A stretch of DNA of 64,000 nucleotides from Lachnospiraceae bacterium (GCA_017387565.1 JAFOEY010000010.1:24815-88814); one strand, 5' to 3'. Counted from the stretch's first letter, positions 37,763 through 47,360 are shown. The notes: generated by a model not told the origin, from the letters alone. Numbers and translations are program-made.

Positions 37763-37800
37763 AAGCCCGGAAACCAAGTGGTCGGTCCTCCGAGCTAATC
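37763..37800 (-). terminator. terminator between the small Q-rich protein and yqeG
   Basis: AGCTCGGA pairs with TCCGGGCT, with an inner GGACC/GGTT extension, followed on the minus strand by TTTTTA. Confidence 0.75.
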
Positions 37801-37830
37801 ATATCAAATATTTATAAAAATTAAAACTGC

Positions 37831-38226
37831 TTATTTCATAATCACAATACCGTCACCTTCCAGACCTTCTTTCGCAGTATTGACATTGGAAATATCTCCC
37901 ACAAAGTAACGATACTGATCCAAAATACTGTCTTTTTTCATATCAGAAAGAGCCTGATCTACATCAAGTAAAGAAAGATCACTGTCTCTTCCGATATAAT
38001 CGTAGGTATCACCGGTATTGAAATTCAACGATATATTTTCTAAATCGGCAGTACGTGAACGAGTATCCGGGTTCTGTCCTGCATCCTGAGAAACTTGTAC
38101 TGCAGGCAATTGCTCTTCCTGCTGCTTTTTTAACGCATCCTGTGCTTTTACAGTCTCCACATCTACCTGTTTAATAGGCTGAATAGGATAGCTTTGATAA
38201 AAACCTCCGATTTTTCCGATACCCAT
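37831..38226 (-). CDS. small uncharacterised protein
   Basis: 131 residues, not recognised. A short N-terminal GIGKIGGFYQSYPIQPIK is followed by a Gln/Ala-rich helical stretch (ALKKQQEEQLPAVQVSQ), a polar middle, and a C-terminal DLSLLDVDQALSDMKKDSILDQYRYFVGD. No signal peptide, no membrane segment. Composition suggests a partly disordered protein with one amphipathic helix. Similar short proteins occur in Lachnospiraceae, but I can assign no function. The ATG at 38226 follows AGGTGG. Its terminator separates it from yqeG. Confidence 0.7.
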   Translation of the reverse strand: MGIGKIGGFYQSYPIQPIKQVDVETVKAQDALKKQQEEQLPAVQVSQDAGQNPDTRSRTADLENISLNFNTGDTYDYIGRDSDLSLLDVDQALSDMKKDSILDQYRYFVGDISNVNTAKEGLEGDGIVIMK

Positions 38227-38558
38227 GATACTCACCACCTCGACTGTCTGACTGATTTACATAACATAGAAATTGTTTTTATTATAAAATACGAATTTCA
38301 TCTTTGCAATATATATATCGACAATTTTCGTAAAAGGTAAAGTCCGCCTTGAAATATTTCTCAACCTCTTTCTTTGCCTTCTTAATTAATGATACCATGG
38401 ACAAAAGGTCATACTTTTCATACTCGCATAAAAAAGTATGTTATGCTTTTTGACCTCAAATCAATTAAATTGACTCCTTGTTCAAATACTCATATACTGA
38501 TTGTGAATTCATTTTATGATGTTGGGATCAACCATTGAATTTTGCCGAGGGGATTGCT
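38227..38558. other. divergent intergenic region with a repeat
   Basis: Lies between two divergent genes. Apart from the palindromic repeat at 38391-38456 there is AT-rich sequence that must hold both promoters; none is convincing by eye. Confidence 0.55.
38391..38456. repeat. dispersed intergenic repeat, second family
   Basis: Starts GATACCATGGACAAAAGGTC and folds on itself: GGTCA/TGACC outside CATACTTTT/AAAAAGTATG. The first 27 bases match the start of the copy at 22601. Confidence 0.6.
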
Positions 38559-39479
38559 ATGACGAAGAAACGAAACGATGTATTGGAATTCTGGCGCTTT
38601 ATCTTCTGTATTATGGTGCTGGGCTTTCATTTTTTCAGCAAAATCGAATCCGAACTTTTTCACGCCGGTTATCTTGGTGTTGAATTTTTCTTTTTGGTTT
38701 CCGGATATTTTATTGGCAGTTATTATACAAAACAGTTGGCTGGAAAAACTTTCCCGAATCGTTTGAAAGCAATCGGAACCTATATCTGTTCCCGACTCAA
38801 ACGGCTCTATCCTCTTTATCTGGCTGCTCTTTTTCTTATGCTTATCATCCGTAGCTTTATAAATCACTATGGTCTACATGATATGCTTTCCTTAGCCAAA
38901 AACTGCTTTGCCGAATTTATCATGCTGCAATGGACACCAATTGGAAACGAAGTCCTGATTTCAGCGGACTGGTATGTGCCCGCCGTTTTCTGGGGTGGCA
39001 TTTTCTTTGTCCTCCTACTTTCCTTAACTGGTAAAATCGGTGGATTTATCCTGGCTCCCGCCATCAGTTTTTTTATTTATCGCTACTATTTTATCCTGAT
39101 TGGTAAAATCGATATTATTGTCTATTATCATTGTGTGCTTCGCGGAATTGCCGGTTTGGGGCTGGGCATTTTTATTTATTTTCTATGTCAGGCGCTCAAA
39201 GACTTTCCTTCGCACCTGTCGCGCATTTTGTTCCCGGTATCCAATGTCATTCTATTGGGCATTTTTGTCTACAGTCAGTTTGGGCATCGTTCAAAATGGG
39301 ATTTTTTCATTATTGCTCTCTACGCCATCTGTCTCTTTATCCTGATGAAGGCTGAAATGCCCATACGGAATGAAAAAATCAAATCCGCTTTTGGTCTGCT
39401 TGGAAAAATCACTTATCCGGTGTATATTTTCCAGATGCCGGTCATTGAGTTGTTTCTCGCCCTCTTGCATCTTGCATAG
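38559..39479 (+). CDS. acyltransferase family 3 membrane protein
   Basis: 306 residues with about eight hydrophobic helices. The N-terminus EFWRFIFCIMVLGFHF contains the family's R and H (usual form RxxA...HxxxF), and HAGYLGVEFFFLVSGYFIG is the hallmark second motif. Such enzymes O-acylate surface polysaccharides, peptidoglycan or lipids. It is shorter than the usual ten-helix, 330-400 residue form. The ATG at 38559 follows GAGGGG. Substrate unknown; no glycan cluster nearby. Its 3' end overlaps the convergent gene by 38 bases. Confidence 0.85.
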   Translation: MTKKRNDVLEFWRFIFCIMVLGFHFFSKIESELFHAGYLGVEFFFLVSGYFIGSYYTKQLAGKTFPNRLKAIGTYICSRLKRLYPLYLAALFLMLIIRSFINHYGLHDMLSLAKNCFAEFIMLQWTPIGNEVLISADWYVPAVFWGGIFFVLLLSLTGKIGGFILAPAISFFIYRYYFILIGKIDIIVYYHCVLRGIAGLGLGIFIYFLCQALKDFPSHLSRILFPVSNVILLGIFVYSQFGHRSKWDFFIIALYAICLFILMKAEMPIRNEKIKSAFGLLGKITYPVYIFQMPVIELFLALLHLA

Positions 39480-39774
39480 GACACAACGACCAGATTAAGG
39501 TCTTGGGATTATAAAAAATCGAAATCACACGCTGCCTGTGAAAACATTCAATCCTGCACTCAAAAACCTTTATTTCCTGAGTCGTGGTAACCGTCGTACC
39601 ATTAGGCAGCTGATAGCTGTGCCGTCCGGTAATATCCCGGTATCCTTTAATCTGATATTGTTGAATCTCGCCATCTTCATCCGTAATCCGCAGTTTAAGC
39701 GGAATAATGGAACCATCTCTGCAATTCTGACAGATGACATCAATACTTCTGTCTGAAATATTTAATGCACTCAT
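39442..39774 (-). CDS. small uncharacterised protein
   Basis: 110 residues, probably all-beta. The first part, DRSIDVICQNCRDGSIIPLKLRITDEDGE, has a CxxC pair; IKGYRDITGRHSYQLPNGTTVTTTQEIKVFECRI follows; the end is RQRVISIFYNPKTLIWSL. No signal peptide. Not a recognised domain, but the regular strand pattern, the ribosome site AAAGGA at 8 bases and codon bias support a real gene. It ends inside the 3' end of the convergent acyltransferase. Confidence 0.65.
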   Translation of the reverse strand: MSALNISDRSIDVICQNCRDGSIIPLKLRITDEDGEIQQYQIKGYRDITGRHSYQLPNGTTVTTTQEIKVFECRIECFHRQRVISIFYNPKTLIWSLCPMQDARGRETTQ

Positions 39775-39859
39775 ACACACACATTCCTTTCATATATCTC
39801 ATTCTAGAACATGTGTTCGGTTTTTTCAAGTGGTAATTATAACTAAATTTTGATAGAAT

Positions 39860-39909
39860 GATACCAACGGATTGCGAGAACACAAAGTGCGCAGCAATCC
39901 GTTGGTATC
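39860..39909. repeat. dispersed palindromic repeat, copy with perfect 16-bp arms
   Basis: GATACCAACGGATTGC and GCAATCCGTTGGTATC are perfect inverted arms around an 18-base loop. The loop, read in reverse complement, matches the GCACTTTGTG core of the copies at 21106 and 24654. No T-run follows, so it is not an ordinary terminator. Confidence 0.85.
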
Positions 39910-39949
39910 ATAGAATCAAAAAAATATACGAAAGAGAGTATCCCAAACA

Positions 39950-40675
39950 ATGGAAAACCAAAATCTCATTTCTAATCAAAATACATATAAAATGAAAAAT
40001 ACAGTATCCTTGCATGAATACAATTGTTTACAAACTGCAAAAATCGGTTGTGACGATTGCAGAGGCTGCAGTCATTGTTGTGAAAATATGGGTGATTCCA
40101 TTGTATTGGATCCTTATGATATGTGGATGCTGACATCCAATTTAAGACTTGCCGGCAACACACCTGTCACCTATGAAATTCTGACTTCTGAAGATGGTCC
40201 GCTAGAACTAAGCAATCACGATGGTCTGATACTGCCAAATATCAAAATGGTTGTGGACGAACGCCCGGGACATTCCCATTCCGATACCGGGATTTGTCCC
40301 TTTTTAAACGGTAGCGGACGTTGTTCTATCCACTCCATCCGCACCGGTCTCTGTCGCCTCTATCCCTTGGGGAGAAATTTTTATCCAGATAAAATCAAGT
40401 ATTTTATTTTAAATGAAGAACTCGGATGCCCGTCAAAAAAGAAATCCTATGTCAAAATCAGTGACTGGCTTGAAATACCGGATATTGAAAAATACGAAGC
40501 ATTTCAATTAAAATGGCACAATTTGAAAAAAGAAACTCTAGTAAAAATGCAAAATCCCAACACTTCTATAGAAGATCAGAAAACCTTAATGCTGCATTTT
40601 TTAAAAACCTTTTATCAGACACCCTATTCTTCTGATTTTTATAATGATTTTGAAAATCGTGCATTTGCATTTTAA
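39950..40675 (+). CDS. YkgJ-type cysteine-cluster protein
   Basis: 241 residues. The N-terminal half has CDDCRGCSHCCENMGD (five Cys in 11 residues), and the second cluster is GICPFLNGSGRCSIHSIRTGLCRLYPLG, together the CxxCxxCC...C...C pattern of the CxxCxxCC/YkgJ family, thought to bind a metal (zinc or Fe-S). The family function is not established. An acidic C-terminal helical tail follows. Start preceded by GAGAG; two in-frame Met later (residue 15) is an alternative. Confidence 0.82.
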   Translation: MENQNLISNQNTYKMKNTVSLHEYNCLQTAKIGCDDCRGCSHCCENMGDSIVLDPYDMWMLTSNLRLAGNTPVTYEILTSEDGPLELSNHDGLILPNIKMVVDERPGHSHSDTGICPFLNGSGRCSIHSIRTGLCRLYPLGRNFYPDKIKYFILNEELGCPSKKKSYVKISDWLEIPDIEKYEAFQLKWHNLKKETLVKMQNPNTSIEDQKTLMLHFLKTFYQTPYSSDFYNDFENRAFAF

Positions 40676-40726
40676 TGATCTGCTACGTGCGGTTTTAGCA
40701 TCAACCTGACTCAATAATGACACCTA

Positions 40727-41101
40727 CTACTTTATAATATAGAAATCCGTCATATCACGGTTGCGATACTCGTGTTTTTCATAATAACCAATCAGATTTT
40801 TATCATCATCCCGTAACGCAACCATATAGACATCCTTATTCTGTTTCTCATTAAAAAAAGTGTGCACTATATTGTTGTTAACATCTTTTTTAAACCAGTC
40901 CACAACTTTCATTATCATCTCACAGGAATGCGGATTGTGACAATGCAGGAGGCTTTTTCCTAATATAGTTTCTCCGCCGTATTTCTCATAATTTTTCACA
41001 GCCGCCGGATTCATATAAATAATGGTGTGTTCCAAATCACAAATAACCACGGCACATTTATCCTGTTCAACCATACTTTTAAAATAATTCTTCATTTCCA
41101 T
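40727..41101 (-). CDS. stand-alone PAS domain protein
   Basis: 124 residues that are essentially one PAS fold: AVVICDLEHTIIYMNPAAVKNYEKYGGETILGKSLLHCHNPHS, then a long helix and the final strands KDVYMVALRDDDKNLIGYYEKHEYR. No output domain and no membrane segment, so it would act as a sensor by protein contact. HCHNPHSCE offers possible metal or heme ligands. The ATG at 41101 is chosen because GAGAGAG precedes it. Confidence 0.8.
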   Translation of the reverse strand: MEMKNYFKSMVEQDKCAVVICDLEHTIIYMNPAAVKNYEKYGGETILGKSLLHCHNPHSCEMIMKVVDWFKKDVNNNIVHTFFNEKQNKDVYMVALRDDDKNLIGYYEKHEYRNRDMTDFYIIK

Positions 41102-41399
41102 GCTGCTCTCTCTTTCTGTCATATGAATTTTATTTTGGATGACATGATTATTCCATAGCTCTTATGTTGCAGGTACATTCGATATTTTTCTTTCAACACT
41201 TCTATCATACAATTTATTATACAAAAACACCAGTTGAAATTTTGCTGCAGACGATAAAAGAAATTTTATAATAAAGACTACTAACAGAAGGGAAAGATAT
41301 GAAAAATCATCGAAATACTATTTACTATTTTTCCAAAATGTTTTAGTATTTTAGTTAATGAAATAAATTTACATTAATAAGGAAAAGGAGATATTGAAA
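41102..41399. other. pfp leader region
   Basis: 298 bases of AT-rich DNA. A TATAAT-like element in TTTTATAATAAAG (near 41262-41272) is the best promoter candidate, leaving a leader of about 120 bases before pfp; no riboswitch class is recognised. Confidence 0.4.
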
Positions 41400-43064
41400 A
41401 TGAATCTTTCACCTCTTCAAAAGGCAAGATACGAGTACACTCCCAAACTTCCGGGAATGCTCAGAAACGGTATCGCAGAAATCTGTGTAAAGGAAGGCGC
41501 TGAGACAGCAAGTGTCGCTGATCAGGACAAGATCAAAGCTCTCTTCCCCAACACATACGGCAAAAAAGAAATCACATTTGAAAAAGGTCAGAACACAGCT
41601 CCCTCTAAAAAGCAGGTTGTAGGTGTTATTCTTTCCGGTGGACAGGCTCCCGGTGGACACAATGTTATTACCGGTCTTTATGATGCATTAAAAGCAACCA
41701 ACAAAGACAATGAACTTCTTGGTTTCAAGGGCGGTCCGGACGGACTTTTGAAAAATGATTATGTTACATTTGATGATGCATTTATCGATGCATACAGAAA
41801 TACCGGCGGTTTTGATATCATCGGTTCCGGTCGTACAAAGCTCGAGACTACAGAACAGTTCGCAATCGTTGCTGAAAATGCAAAGAAAAACGGTCTTACC
41901 GCTATCGTTATCATCGGTGGTGATGACTCTAACACCAATGCTGCTACACTTGCAGAGTACATGGCAGCTAACAATACCGGTATTCAGGTTATCGGTTGTC
42001 CTAAGACCATCGACGGCGACTTAAAGAACGAAGACATCGAAGCTTCTTTCGGTTTCGATACAGCTACCAAGACATATTCAGAAGTTATCGGTAACATTGA
42101 AAGAGATGCTAACTCAGCTAAAAAATACTGGCATTTCGTAAAAGTTATGGGACGTAGCGCTTCTCATGTTGCTTTGGAATGTGCACTTGAGACACAGCCT
42201 AACATCTGCTTAATCGGTGAAGAAGTAAAAGCAAAGAAAATGTCACTTGCTCAGATTGCCGGACAGATTGCAGATTCTGTTGAAAAACGTGCAGCGAACG
42301 GAGACAACTTCGGTGTTGCAATCATCCCTGAAGGTATCGTAGAATTCGTTCCTGAATTCTCTGTACTGATTGCAGAAATCAACGAACTCCTTGCAGGCAG
42401 CAAAACAGAAGAATTCAATGCTCTTCCTGACTGGGCTGCAAAATATGCTTTCATCGAAAGCGGACTCACAAAAGAATCTATGGCAGTATTTGCTATGCTT
42501 CCTCAGTTCGTTCAGCAGCAGTTATTCTTAGAAAGAGATCCTCACGGTAACGTTCAGGTATCCTTAATCGAATCAGAAAAATTATTCTCTGCTTTAGTAA
42601 AAGACGAACTCGACAAGAGAAAAGCAGCCGGCACATACAAAGGAAAATTCAGTGCATTACATCACTTCTTCGGTTACGAAGGAAGATGTGCATTCCCTTC
42701 TAACTTTGATGCTGACTACTGCTACTCACTTGGTTACAATGCATTCATGTTAATCTCTTACGGTTATACCGGATATCTTTCAAAAGTATCCAACATCGCA
42801 AAACCCGCTGACGAATGGGTTGCAGGTGGTATGCCGATTACCAAGATGATGAACATGGAAAGAAGAAACGGTGAAGACAAACCCGTTATCCGCAAAGCTT
42901 TAGTAGAGCTTGACGGAGCACCTTTCAAATACTTCGAAGCACACAGAGATGCATGGGCTGTTGAAACAGCATTCACATATCCCGGTGCTATCCAGTATTA
43001 CGGACCTTCCGAAGTATGTGACATCACAACCAAAACACTTGCTTTGGAGCAGGGTGCTAACTAG
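41400..43064 (+). CDS. pfp: diphosphate-fructose-6-phosphate 1-phosphotransferase
   Basis: Reversible PPi-dependent phosphorylation of fructose 6-phosphate. 554 residues, the long clostridial/plant-type form. [16 protein letters not shown] is the diphosphate-binding start, [23 protein letters not shown] with the Asp that marks PPi use, [10 protein letters not shown] with the catalytic Asp, and [13 protein letters not shown]. Codon use is strongly biased compared with neighbours, which suggests high expression. ATG at 41400 with AAGGAG 9 bases upstream; a TTG two codons earlier is too close to the ribosome site. Fits PPi-based glycolysis with PpdK at 50786. Confidence 0.96.
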   Translation: MNLSPLQKARYEYTPKLPGMLRNGIAEICVKEGAETASVADQDKIKALFPNTYGKKEITFEKGQNTAPSKKQVVGVILSGGQAPGGHNVITGLYDALKATNKDNELLGFKGGPDGLLKNDYVTFDDAFIDAYRNTGGFDIIGSGRTKLETTEQFAIVAENAKKNGLTAIVIIGGDDSNTNAATLAEYMAANNTGIQVIGCPKTIDGDLKNEDIEASFGFDTATKTYSEVIGNIERDANSAKKYWHFVKVMGRSASHVALECALETQPNICLIGEEVKAKKMSLAQIAGQIADSVEKRAANGDNFGVAIIPEGIVEFVPEFSVLIAEINELLAGSKTEEFNALPDWAAKYAFIESGLTKESMAVFAMLPQFVQQQLFLERDPHGNVQVSLIESEKLFSALVKDELDKRKAAGTYKGKFSALHHFFGYEGRCAFPSNFDADYCYSLGYNAFMLISYGYTGYLSKVSNIAKPADEWVAGGMPITKMMNMERRNGEDKPVIRKALVELDGAPFKYFEAHRDAWAVETAFTYPGAIQYYGPSEVCDITTKTLALEQGAN

Positions 43065-43066
43065 GG

Positions 43067-43117
43067 ACGGTTCTTTTATCAAAGGATTTGTTCCATCGTG
43101 GACAGTTCTTTTGATCC
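43067..43117 (+). repeat. GGACGGTTCTTTT-type direct repeat after pfp
   Basis: GGACGGTTCTTTTATC and GGACAGTTCTTTTGATC occur 33 bases apart just after the pfp stop, related to short scar sequences common in Firmicutes intergenic DNA. No function is inferred. Confidence 0.45.
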
Positions 43118-43134
43118 GTGATTAAAACAAGTAA

Positions 43135-43173
43135 AAAAGCTCAGGTCACAATTTTGTGATCTGAGCTTTCTTA
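43135..43173. terminator. bidirectional terminator between pfp and the convergent membrane gene
   Basis: AAAGCTCAGGTCACA pairs with TGTGATCTGAGCTTT (one G-T position), flanked by A-run and T-run on opposite sides, so it can serve both strands. Confidence 0.88.
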
Positions 43174-43184
43174 CTCCTACCTTC

Positions 43185-43790
43185 TTATACATTCAAATAG
43201 CTTTCACAATACGGACATTTGCTGGAATAACCTGCTGCCGCCTGAAAAGACGATCCACAATTTGGACAAGTCACAGCCACCAATTGCACCTGATCGGGAC
43301 TTACCGGTTTATCATCCATCAGTTCCTCTTCTCCCGGCAATATCTCTCCCCTGACAGATTTGGGATCAAAACCGAATTTTCCATGATATTCATAAATATC
43401 AATCGTCATACCAATCGGATATAGATTGGAGCCTTTTGCAAAACTTGTGGGCAGAATCGCTTCTCTTTCTATATGCATGCGGTCAAAGTAGTGAACCTTA
43501 ACATTTTGCGTAAATTCACCGTTTTCCAAAAAGGAAGTATTATCAACATAACCATATATTTTGGCTACATACTTATTCCCACGTTTTACGATGATTTTTT
43601 TATTTACAATACTAATGATAACACCAATAATAAATCCAAGCCCGATAAACACAAAACCAAGCGGTATTACAACAAACACACCTGATTCACCCGTCGCACT
43701 ACTTACACCGATAAACACGACGGATACCATAGCTCCTACTGCAGCAAACATACCGCCGATAAATAACAATATTTTCTGTACACTGTTCAT
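43185..43790 (-). CDS. two-TM membrane protein with C-terminal zinc ribbon
   Basis: 201 residues. Two N-terminal membrane helices (about 7-27 and 40-63) are followed by a soluble beta-rich region resembling DUF3592-type domains (VKVHYFDRMHIEREAILPTSF...YPIGMTIDIYEYHGKFGFDPKS), and a C-terminal zinc ribbon CPNCGSSF...CPYCESYL. Function unknown. The ATG overlaps the stop of the sugar-kinase remnant (ATGA) and uses GGAGAG within it, so the two were once an operon. Confidence 0.78.
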   Translation of the reverse strand: MNSVQKILLFIGGMFAAVGAMVSVVFIGVSSATGESGVFVVIPLGFVFIGLGFIIGVIISIVNKKIIVKRGNKYVAKIYGYVDNTSFLENGEFTQNVKVHYFDRMHIEREAILPTSFAKGSNLYPIGMTIDIYEYHGKFGFDPKSVRGEILPGEEELMDDKPVSPDQVQLVAVTCPNCGSSFQAAAGYSSKCPYCESYLNV

Positions 43791-44020
43791 AACTTCTCTC
43801 CTTCACCATATTTTTTCCATCCGGATGCAATCTTTGTCCTCAGTTCATCCAGTGGCTTTAATCCGCTTAATGCATCATAAGAAGCAACACAGCAAGCACC
43901 GGTAGCCGCAGCTAACTGCATGCAGCTTTCTAAACTCTCTCCCTCTAACATAGCGGTCAAAAATGCGGCTATACTGGTATCTCCGGCTCCGGTGTCAAAT
44001 CGTCCCTTTTTCTCTACACA
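43787..44020 (-). pseudogene. C-terminal remnant of a PfkB-family sugar kinase
   Basis: The frame reads VEKKGRFDTGAGDTSIAAFL and then LAAATGACCVASYDALSGL, the anion-hole/catalytic-Asp (GAGD) segment and final helices of ribokinase/fructokinase-type enzymes. Only about 75 of some 300 residues remain. Upstream the frame runs out of homology exactly where the CPBP protease gene ends in another frame, showing a deletion junction. It no longer encodes an active kinase, but may still be translated and pass ribosomes to the next gene. Confidence 0.85.
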
Positions 44021-44876
44021 AAAGCACCAGACAAATACTGCCAATCACAATCGTAGGAATTAAGAGTATCACAAATCCCACGATTGGATTAGGCATCACT
44101 TCTGCTGCTCTTTCCGTATTGATATAAACAGCAAGAATGCTTGGGTTAGCATTGTTAACTGCATGCATAATCGTTGCCGGCCAGATGGAATTCGTCTTTT
44201 GCGTAATATAGGTTAACATAACTCCCATAAAGGTACAGTCCACACACATAATCAGAATGCCCAGATACGGAAATCCCGGATAATCCAATCCAAAATTATG
44301 TCCAACGCAGGTTAACGGTGCATGCCATACGCCCCAGATGATTCCACCAATAAAAACAGCTTTTTTGGTTCCTACTAGTTCTATGAGTTTCGGCATCATA
44401 TAACCCCGCCATCCTCCCTCTTCACCAAAAGCAGCAAAAGAACCAATGGCTCCGTTTATGATAGCGGCGAGTGGCAATAGCGGAATCATATTTTTTGCAA
44501 TCCCCATAACCTTATAATATTCCGGATCAAACAAATCCGGATAAATCAAAAGTGACAGTCCATGTCCGATTTCAAAATAAATCCAGGGCATGAAAAGTGC
44601 AAACAGATAAAACATCCATTTCTTATTTTTCAAAGAAATCCCTAACATCATGGAGCCTTTTCCCGTCAAAGGAAAACCTTCTTTTGTAATCCACCGTGTC
44701 AGCACATGTGCCAGTACAGGAATCAGCATACCAAGAGCCGATAAACCTTCCATGCGTGGATTAGAACCATCCCATTTATGCCCTGTAATTATATAAGTAA
44801 AAAACACGATCCATGTCAGAAAAAAGGATAAAGCCAGATATAAAAACAACCTTTTTGATTCCAGTTTTTTATCCAT
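43995..44876 (-). CDS. CPBP family intramembrane metalloprotease
   Basis: 293 residues with about eight membrane helices. The active-site motifs are present: FGEEGGWRGYMMPKL (EExxxR), WGVWHAPL (His) and MHAVNNANPS (HxxxN-like). Family members process peptides or confer bacteriocin immunity. The start follows AGGAGG three bases after the permease gene, so it is the last gene of the GntR-ABC operon. The final residues (LLCREKGTI) fall in the sugar-kinase remnant in another frame; the native C-terminus may have been replaced at the deletion junction. Confidence 0.88.
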   Translation of the reverse strand: MDKKLESKRLFLYLALSFFLTWIVFFTYIITGHKWDGSNPRMEGLSALGMLIPVLAHVLTRWITKEGFPLTGKGSMMLGISLKNKKWMFYLFALFMPWIYFEIGHGLSLLIYPDLFDPEYYKVMGIAKNMIPLLPLAAIINGAIGSFAAFGEEGGWRGYMMPKLIELVGTKKAVFIGGIIWGVWHAPLTCVGHNFGLDYPGFPYLGILIMCVDCTFMGVMLTYITQKTNSIWPATIMHAVNNANPSILAVYINTERAAEVMPNPIVGFVILLIPTIVIGSICLVLLCREKGTI

Positions 44877-44879
44877 AAA

Positions 44880-45647
44880 CTAAACCTCCTGATTTGAAAA
44901 AAAACACGTAATCTGATACGATACATAATAAAGAGCCAGTGTAATGACCGGTGACAGAATTGTTAAAAATGCCACTTCAAAGGTATGCGTTTCATACCAA
45001 TTCATGAAAGTCAGAATATTAAAGTTTTCGGAAATCCAATTCAGATTACCGAATAAAAGGAATCCTACAATCACAAATCCAATTCCCATCACAACGGCAA
45101 TTTTTATAAGCTTCGCTTTCTGTACTCCCAATAAAATAAACAAAGGTAATTCAATCGCGGCAGATAATAGAACAAGGCAGATCAAAGGCGGAATAAACGA
45201 ACAGATTGCTGCCATTAGTTCGGAAGAAACACCCTCTCTGCAAAACGCATTACAAATCACACCCCACATCATCTCAAAAGACAAAAAAACATAAGCGGAA
45301 ATGGCTATAAAAAGATATTTTGATGCAATATAAGCATTTTTTTCAAGGGGAAGCGAACTAATATATCCCCTGATTTTATTCTTGGTATCACCATCTACAA
45401 TTTTTGCCACCCAGCCGTTCACAAGGCCTAAGATTCCAATTATACAACAGGCAAATATACTGAAAAAAAGGTAATCCAGAAGATTCATTTCCTGTCCATC
45501 TTCTGTCATGGTCAAAAAAGCTTCTTGATTCATCGTTCCCGGAAAAGCAACCCGAAGTCCAAAAAAAAGAACGGTTCCGATTATCAAAATCCACACTAAT
45601 TTTTTTCCGTTTATGGATACAAAATCCTTATATAACAATCCACCCAT
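44880..45647 (-). CDS. ABC-2 type transporter permease
   Basis: 255 residues with six hydrophobic segments in the ABC-2 pattern. The N-terminus GGLLYKDFVSINGKK is the short amphipathic segment before TM1, and DTKNKIRGYISSLPLEKNAYIASKY is the loop commonly seen in ABC-2 permeases of GntR-linked exporters. Start ATG overlaps the stop of the previous permease by one base with GAGGGG upstream. With its partner it would form the heteromeric membrane channel for the ATPase. Confidence 0.85.
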   Translation of the reverse strand: MGGLLYKDFVSINGKKLVWILIIGTVLFFGLRVAFPGTMNQEAFLTMTEDGQEMNLLDYLFFSIFACCIIGILGLVNGWVAKIVDGDTKNKIRGYISSLPLEKNAYIASKYLFIAISAYVFLSFEMMWGVICNAFCREGVSSELMAAICSFIPPLICLVLLSAAIELPLFILLGVQKAKLIKIAVVMGIGFVIVGFLLFGNLNWISENFNILTFMNWYETHTFEVAFLTILSPVITLALYYVSYQITCFFSNQEV

Positions 45648-46411
45648 TACACGATTCCCCTCTTTCTTTCAGCAATCCGTACAGAAACAAAATAGGACAC
45701 AACCATAACAAATACGGCAATCAATAACAGCACATAGTATTTATGCTTTATAAAATTCATACACCGATTAATCAACTCAATATCGCCGGAATCCATGGCT
45801 GTAATCGATTTTCTGATATTTGATAAATTCAGAGATATTACTGTTACCAACATCAAAAATGGTGAAATAATCCGTGCATAGTCTTCTTTTCCATATCCAA
45901 AAAGGAAGCAAAAAACAATTACTAACGCACTGTAAATTGCCATCACAGAAGTTGCAGAAATAATGATTCCAAGAAAGTCTGCAAAAGAAATGATATCCGT
46001 AAGCATCGATAAAACAAATGCAATGATAATATCAATGAAAGCACCAATTCCAAACATAGCAAAAATCGTAACATATTTTGCCAGTACCCGCTTTTTTACG
46101 GAGATTGGAAGCACAGACGAGACATTGAAAAAACCGGCCTTTCCATCTTCCGTAAATACATTTGCAAAATCTCCCACAGTTGCAAGTGGAAGCAACATAA
46201 AAAGTATCAGCACATTTGTTGATAAATTGGTAATATCAGAAGCCGACAATCCCTCCGTTGCCACCATCGCCTGATTTGCCATGGCAATATTTCCAAAACG
46301 TGCACTTAGAACAAACATGACAGACAACACCAATACACCGACTACGACATAGCCGAAGATCATAAGCTGTTTTCTTAAACACATTAAATCTTTTAATACC
46401 AGCCCTTTCAT
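45647..46411 (-). CDS. ABC-2 type transporter permease
   Basis: 254 residues, six hydrophobic helices. MKGLVLKDLMCLRKQLMIFG begins the protein, and TEDGKAGFFNVSSVLPISVKKRVLAKYVTI is the typical cytosolic loop before TM3. The ATG at 46411 follows AAGGAG by 8 bases, replacing the longer open frame. Forms an operon with the ATPase upstream and second permease downstream. Confidence 0.86.
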   Translation of the reverse strand: MKGLVLKDLMCLRKQLMIFGYVVVGVLVLSVMFVLSARFGNIAMANQAMVATEGLSASDITNLSTNVLILFMLLPLATVGDFANVFTEDGKAGFFNVSSVLPISVKKRVLAKYVTIFAMFGIGAFIDIIIAFVLSMLTDIISFADFLGIIISATSVMAIYSALVIVFCFLFGYGKEDYARIISPFLMLVTVISLNLSNIRKSITAMDSGDIELINRCMNFIKHKYYVLLLIAVFVMVVSYFVSVRIAERKRGIV

Positions 46412-46460
46412 ATACCTGTCTCCTTCTCCAAACTTCAATTTCATATGTTATCTGACTCGA

Positions 46461-47360
46461 TTAATCCGTCTCGACAGTCCTACTGCCGGCATTTTTACTG
46501 TCCTTATTGACATAAAAAAGCATAATATCTTCTAACGTAGCCGGTTCGATTACCATCTGAGAATATAGCTTTTCACATGCTTTCCTGTCATTCACCAACA
46601 CTTCAACACCAAAGGTTCCCGGCTGCACATTGACAATCAAGGGCTCACTGATCTTTTCTAACTCACTCTTTTTGCACTTCAAAAGTCCGTGCTTTTCTAA
46701 AATATCATCCTTATTTCCTGCTAGAACAATCTTTCCTGCGTTAATAAAAACAACTTCATCCGCCAATTTTTCCAAATCTCCTGTAATGTGAGAAGAAAGT
46801 AAAATGGTATGATCTTCTTCTATCACAAATTCCCGGAAAATCTGAAGCATTTCATTTCTGACAATCGGATCCAGTCCACTGGTCGGCTCATCCATAATCA
46901 GAAGCTTTGCATGATGGGAAAGCGCTACGGCAATCTGCAGCTTCATACGCATACCGCGGGAAAAATCACCACATTGTTTTCTGGAAGGAAGTGAAAATCT
47001 CTTAAGATAATCAAAAAACATTTCTTCGTCCCAGTTTTTATAGATATTCTTCATCATAATATTGATGTCGCGACCTGTCATAAATTCATGAAATCCCATT
47101 TCATCAAACACGACACCGATATCTTCACGAAGGTGCGCACTGTCTTTTTCTATGTTCTCACCAAACAACCGGATTTCACCTTGATCCGCTTTGATTACAT
47201 CCAGCATGAGCTTAATGGTCGTTGTTTTACCTGCACCGTTCTGACCGATAAAGCCACATACTGAACCTTCCGGAACCGTAAAGCTCACCTGATCCAATTT
47301 GAAATCACCATAGTCTTTGGTTACACCTTTTAATTCCACTACATTTTTTATATCTTCCAT
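46461..47360 (-). CDS. ABC transporter ATP-binding protein
   Basis: 299 residues. Walker A is IGQNGAGKTTTIK, the signature is DFSRGMRMKL (a variant of LSGGQ), Walker B is LLIMDEPTSGLDP, and the switch His lies in LLSSHITGDLEKLADE. The C-terminal 80 residues are the accessory region typical of YtrB/BcrA-type exporters. The ATG at 47360 has GGAGG 7 bases before. With the GntR regulator this fits the YtrA-type systems that respond to cell-wall stress or antimicrobial peptides; the substrate is unknown. Confidence 0.92.
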   Translation of the reverse strand: MEDIKNVVELKGVTKDYGDFKLDQVSFTVPEGSVCGFIGQNGAGKTTTIKLMLDVIKADQGEIRLFGENIEKDSAHLREDIGVVFDEMGFHEFMTGRDINIMMKNIYKNWDEEMFFDYLKRFSLPSRKQCGDFSRGMRMKLQIAVALSHHAKLLIMDEPTSGLDPIVRNEMLQIFREFVIEEDHTILLSSHITGDLEKLADEVVFINAGKIVLAGNKDDILEKHGLLKCKKSELEKISEPLIVNVQPGTFGVEVLVNDRKACEKLYSQMVIEPATLEDIMLFYVNKDSKNAGSRTVETD

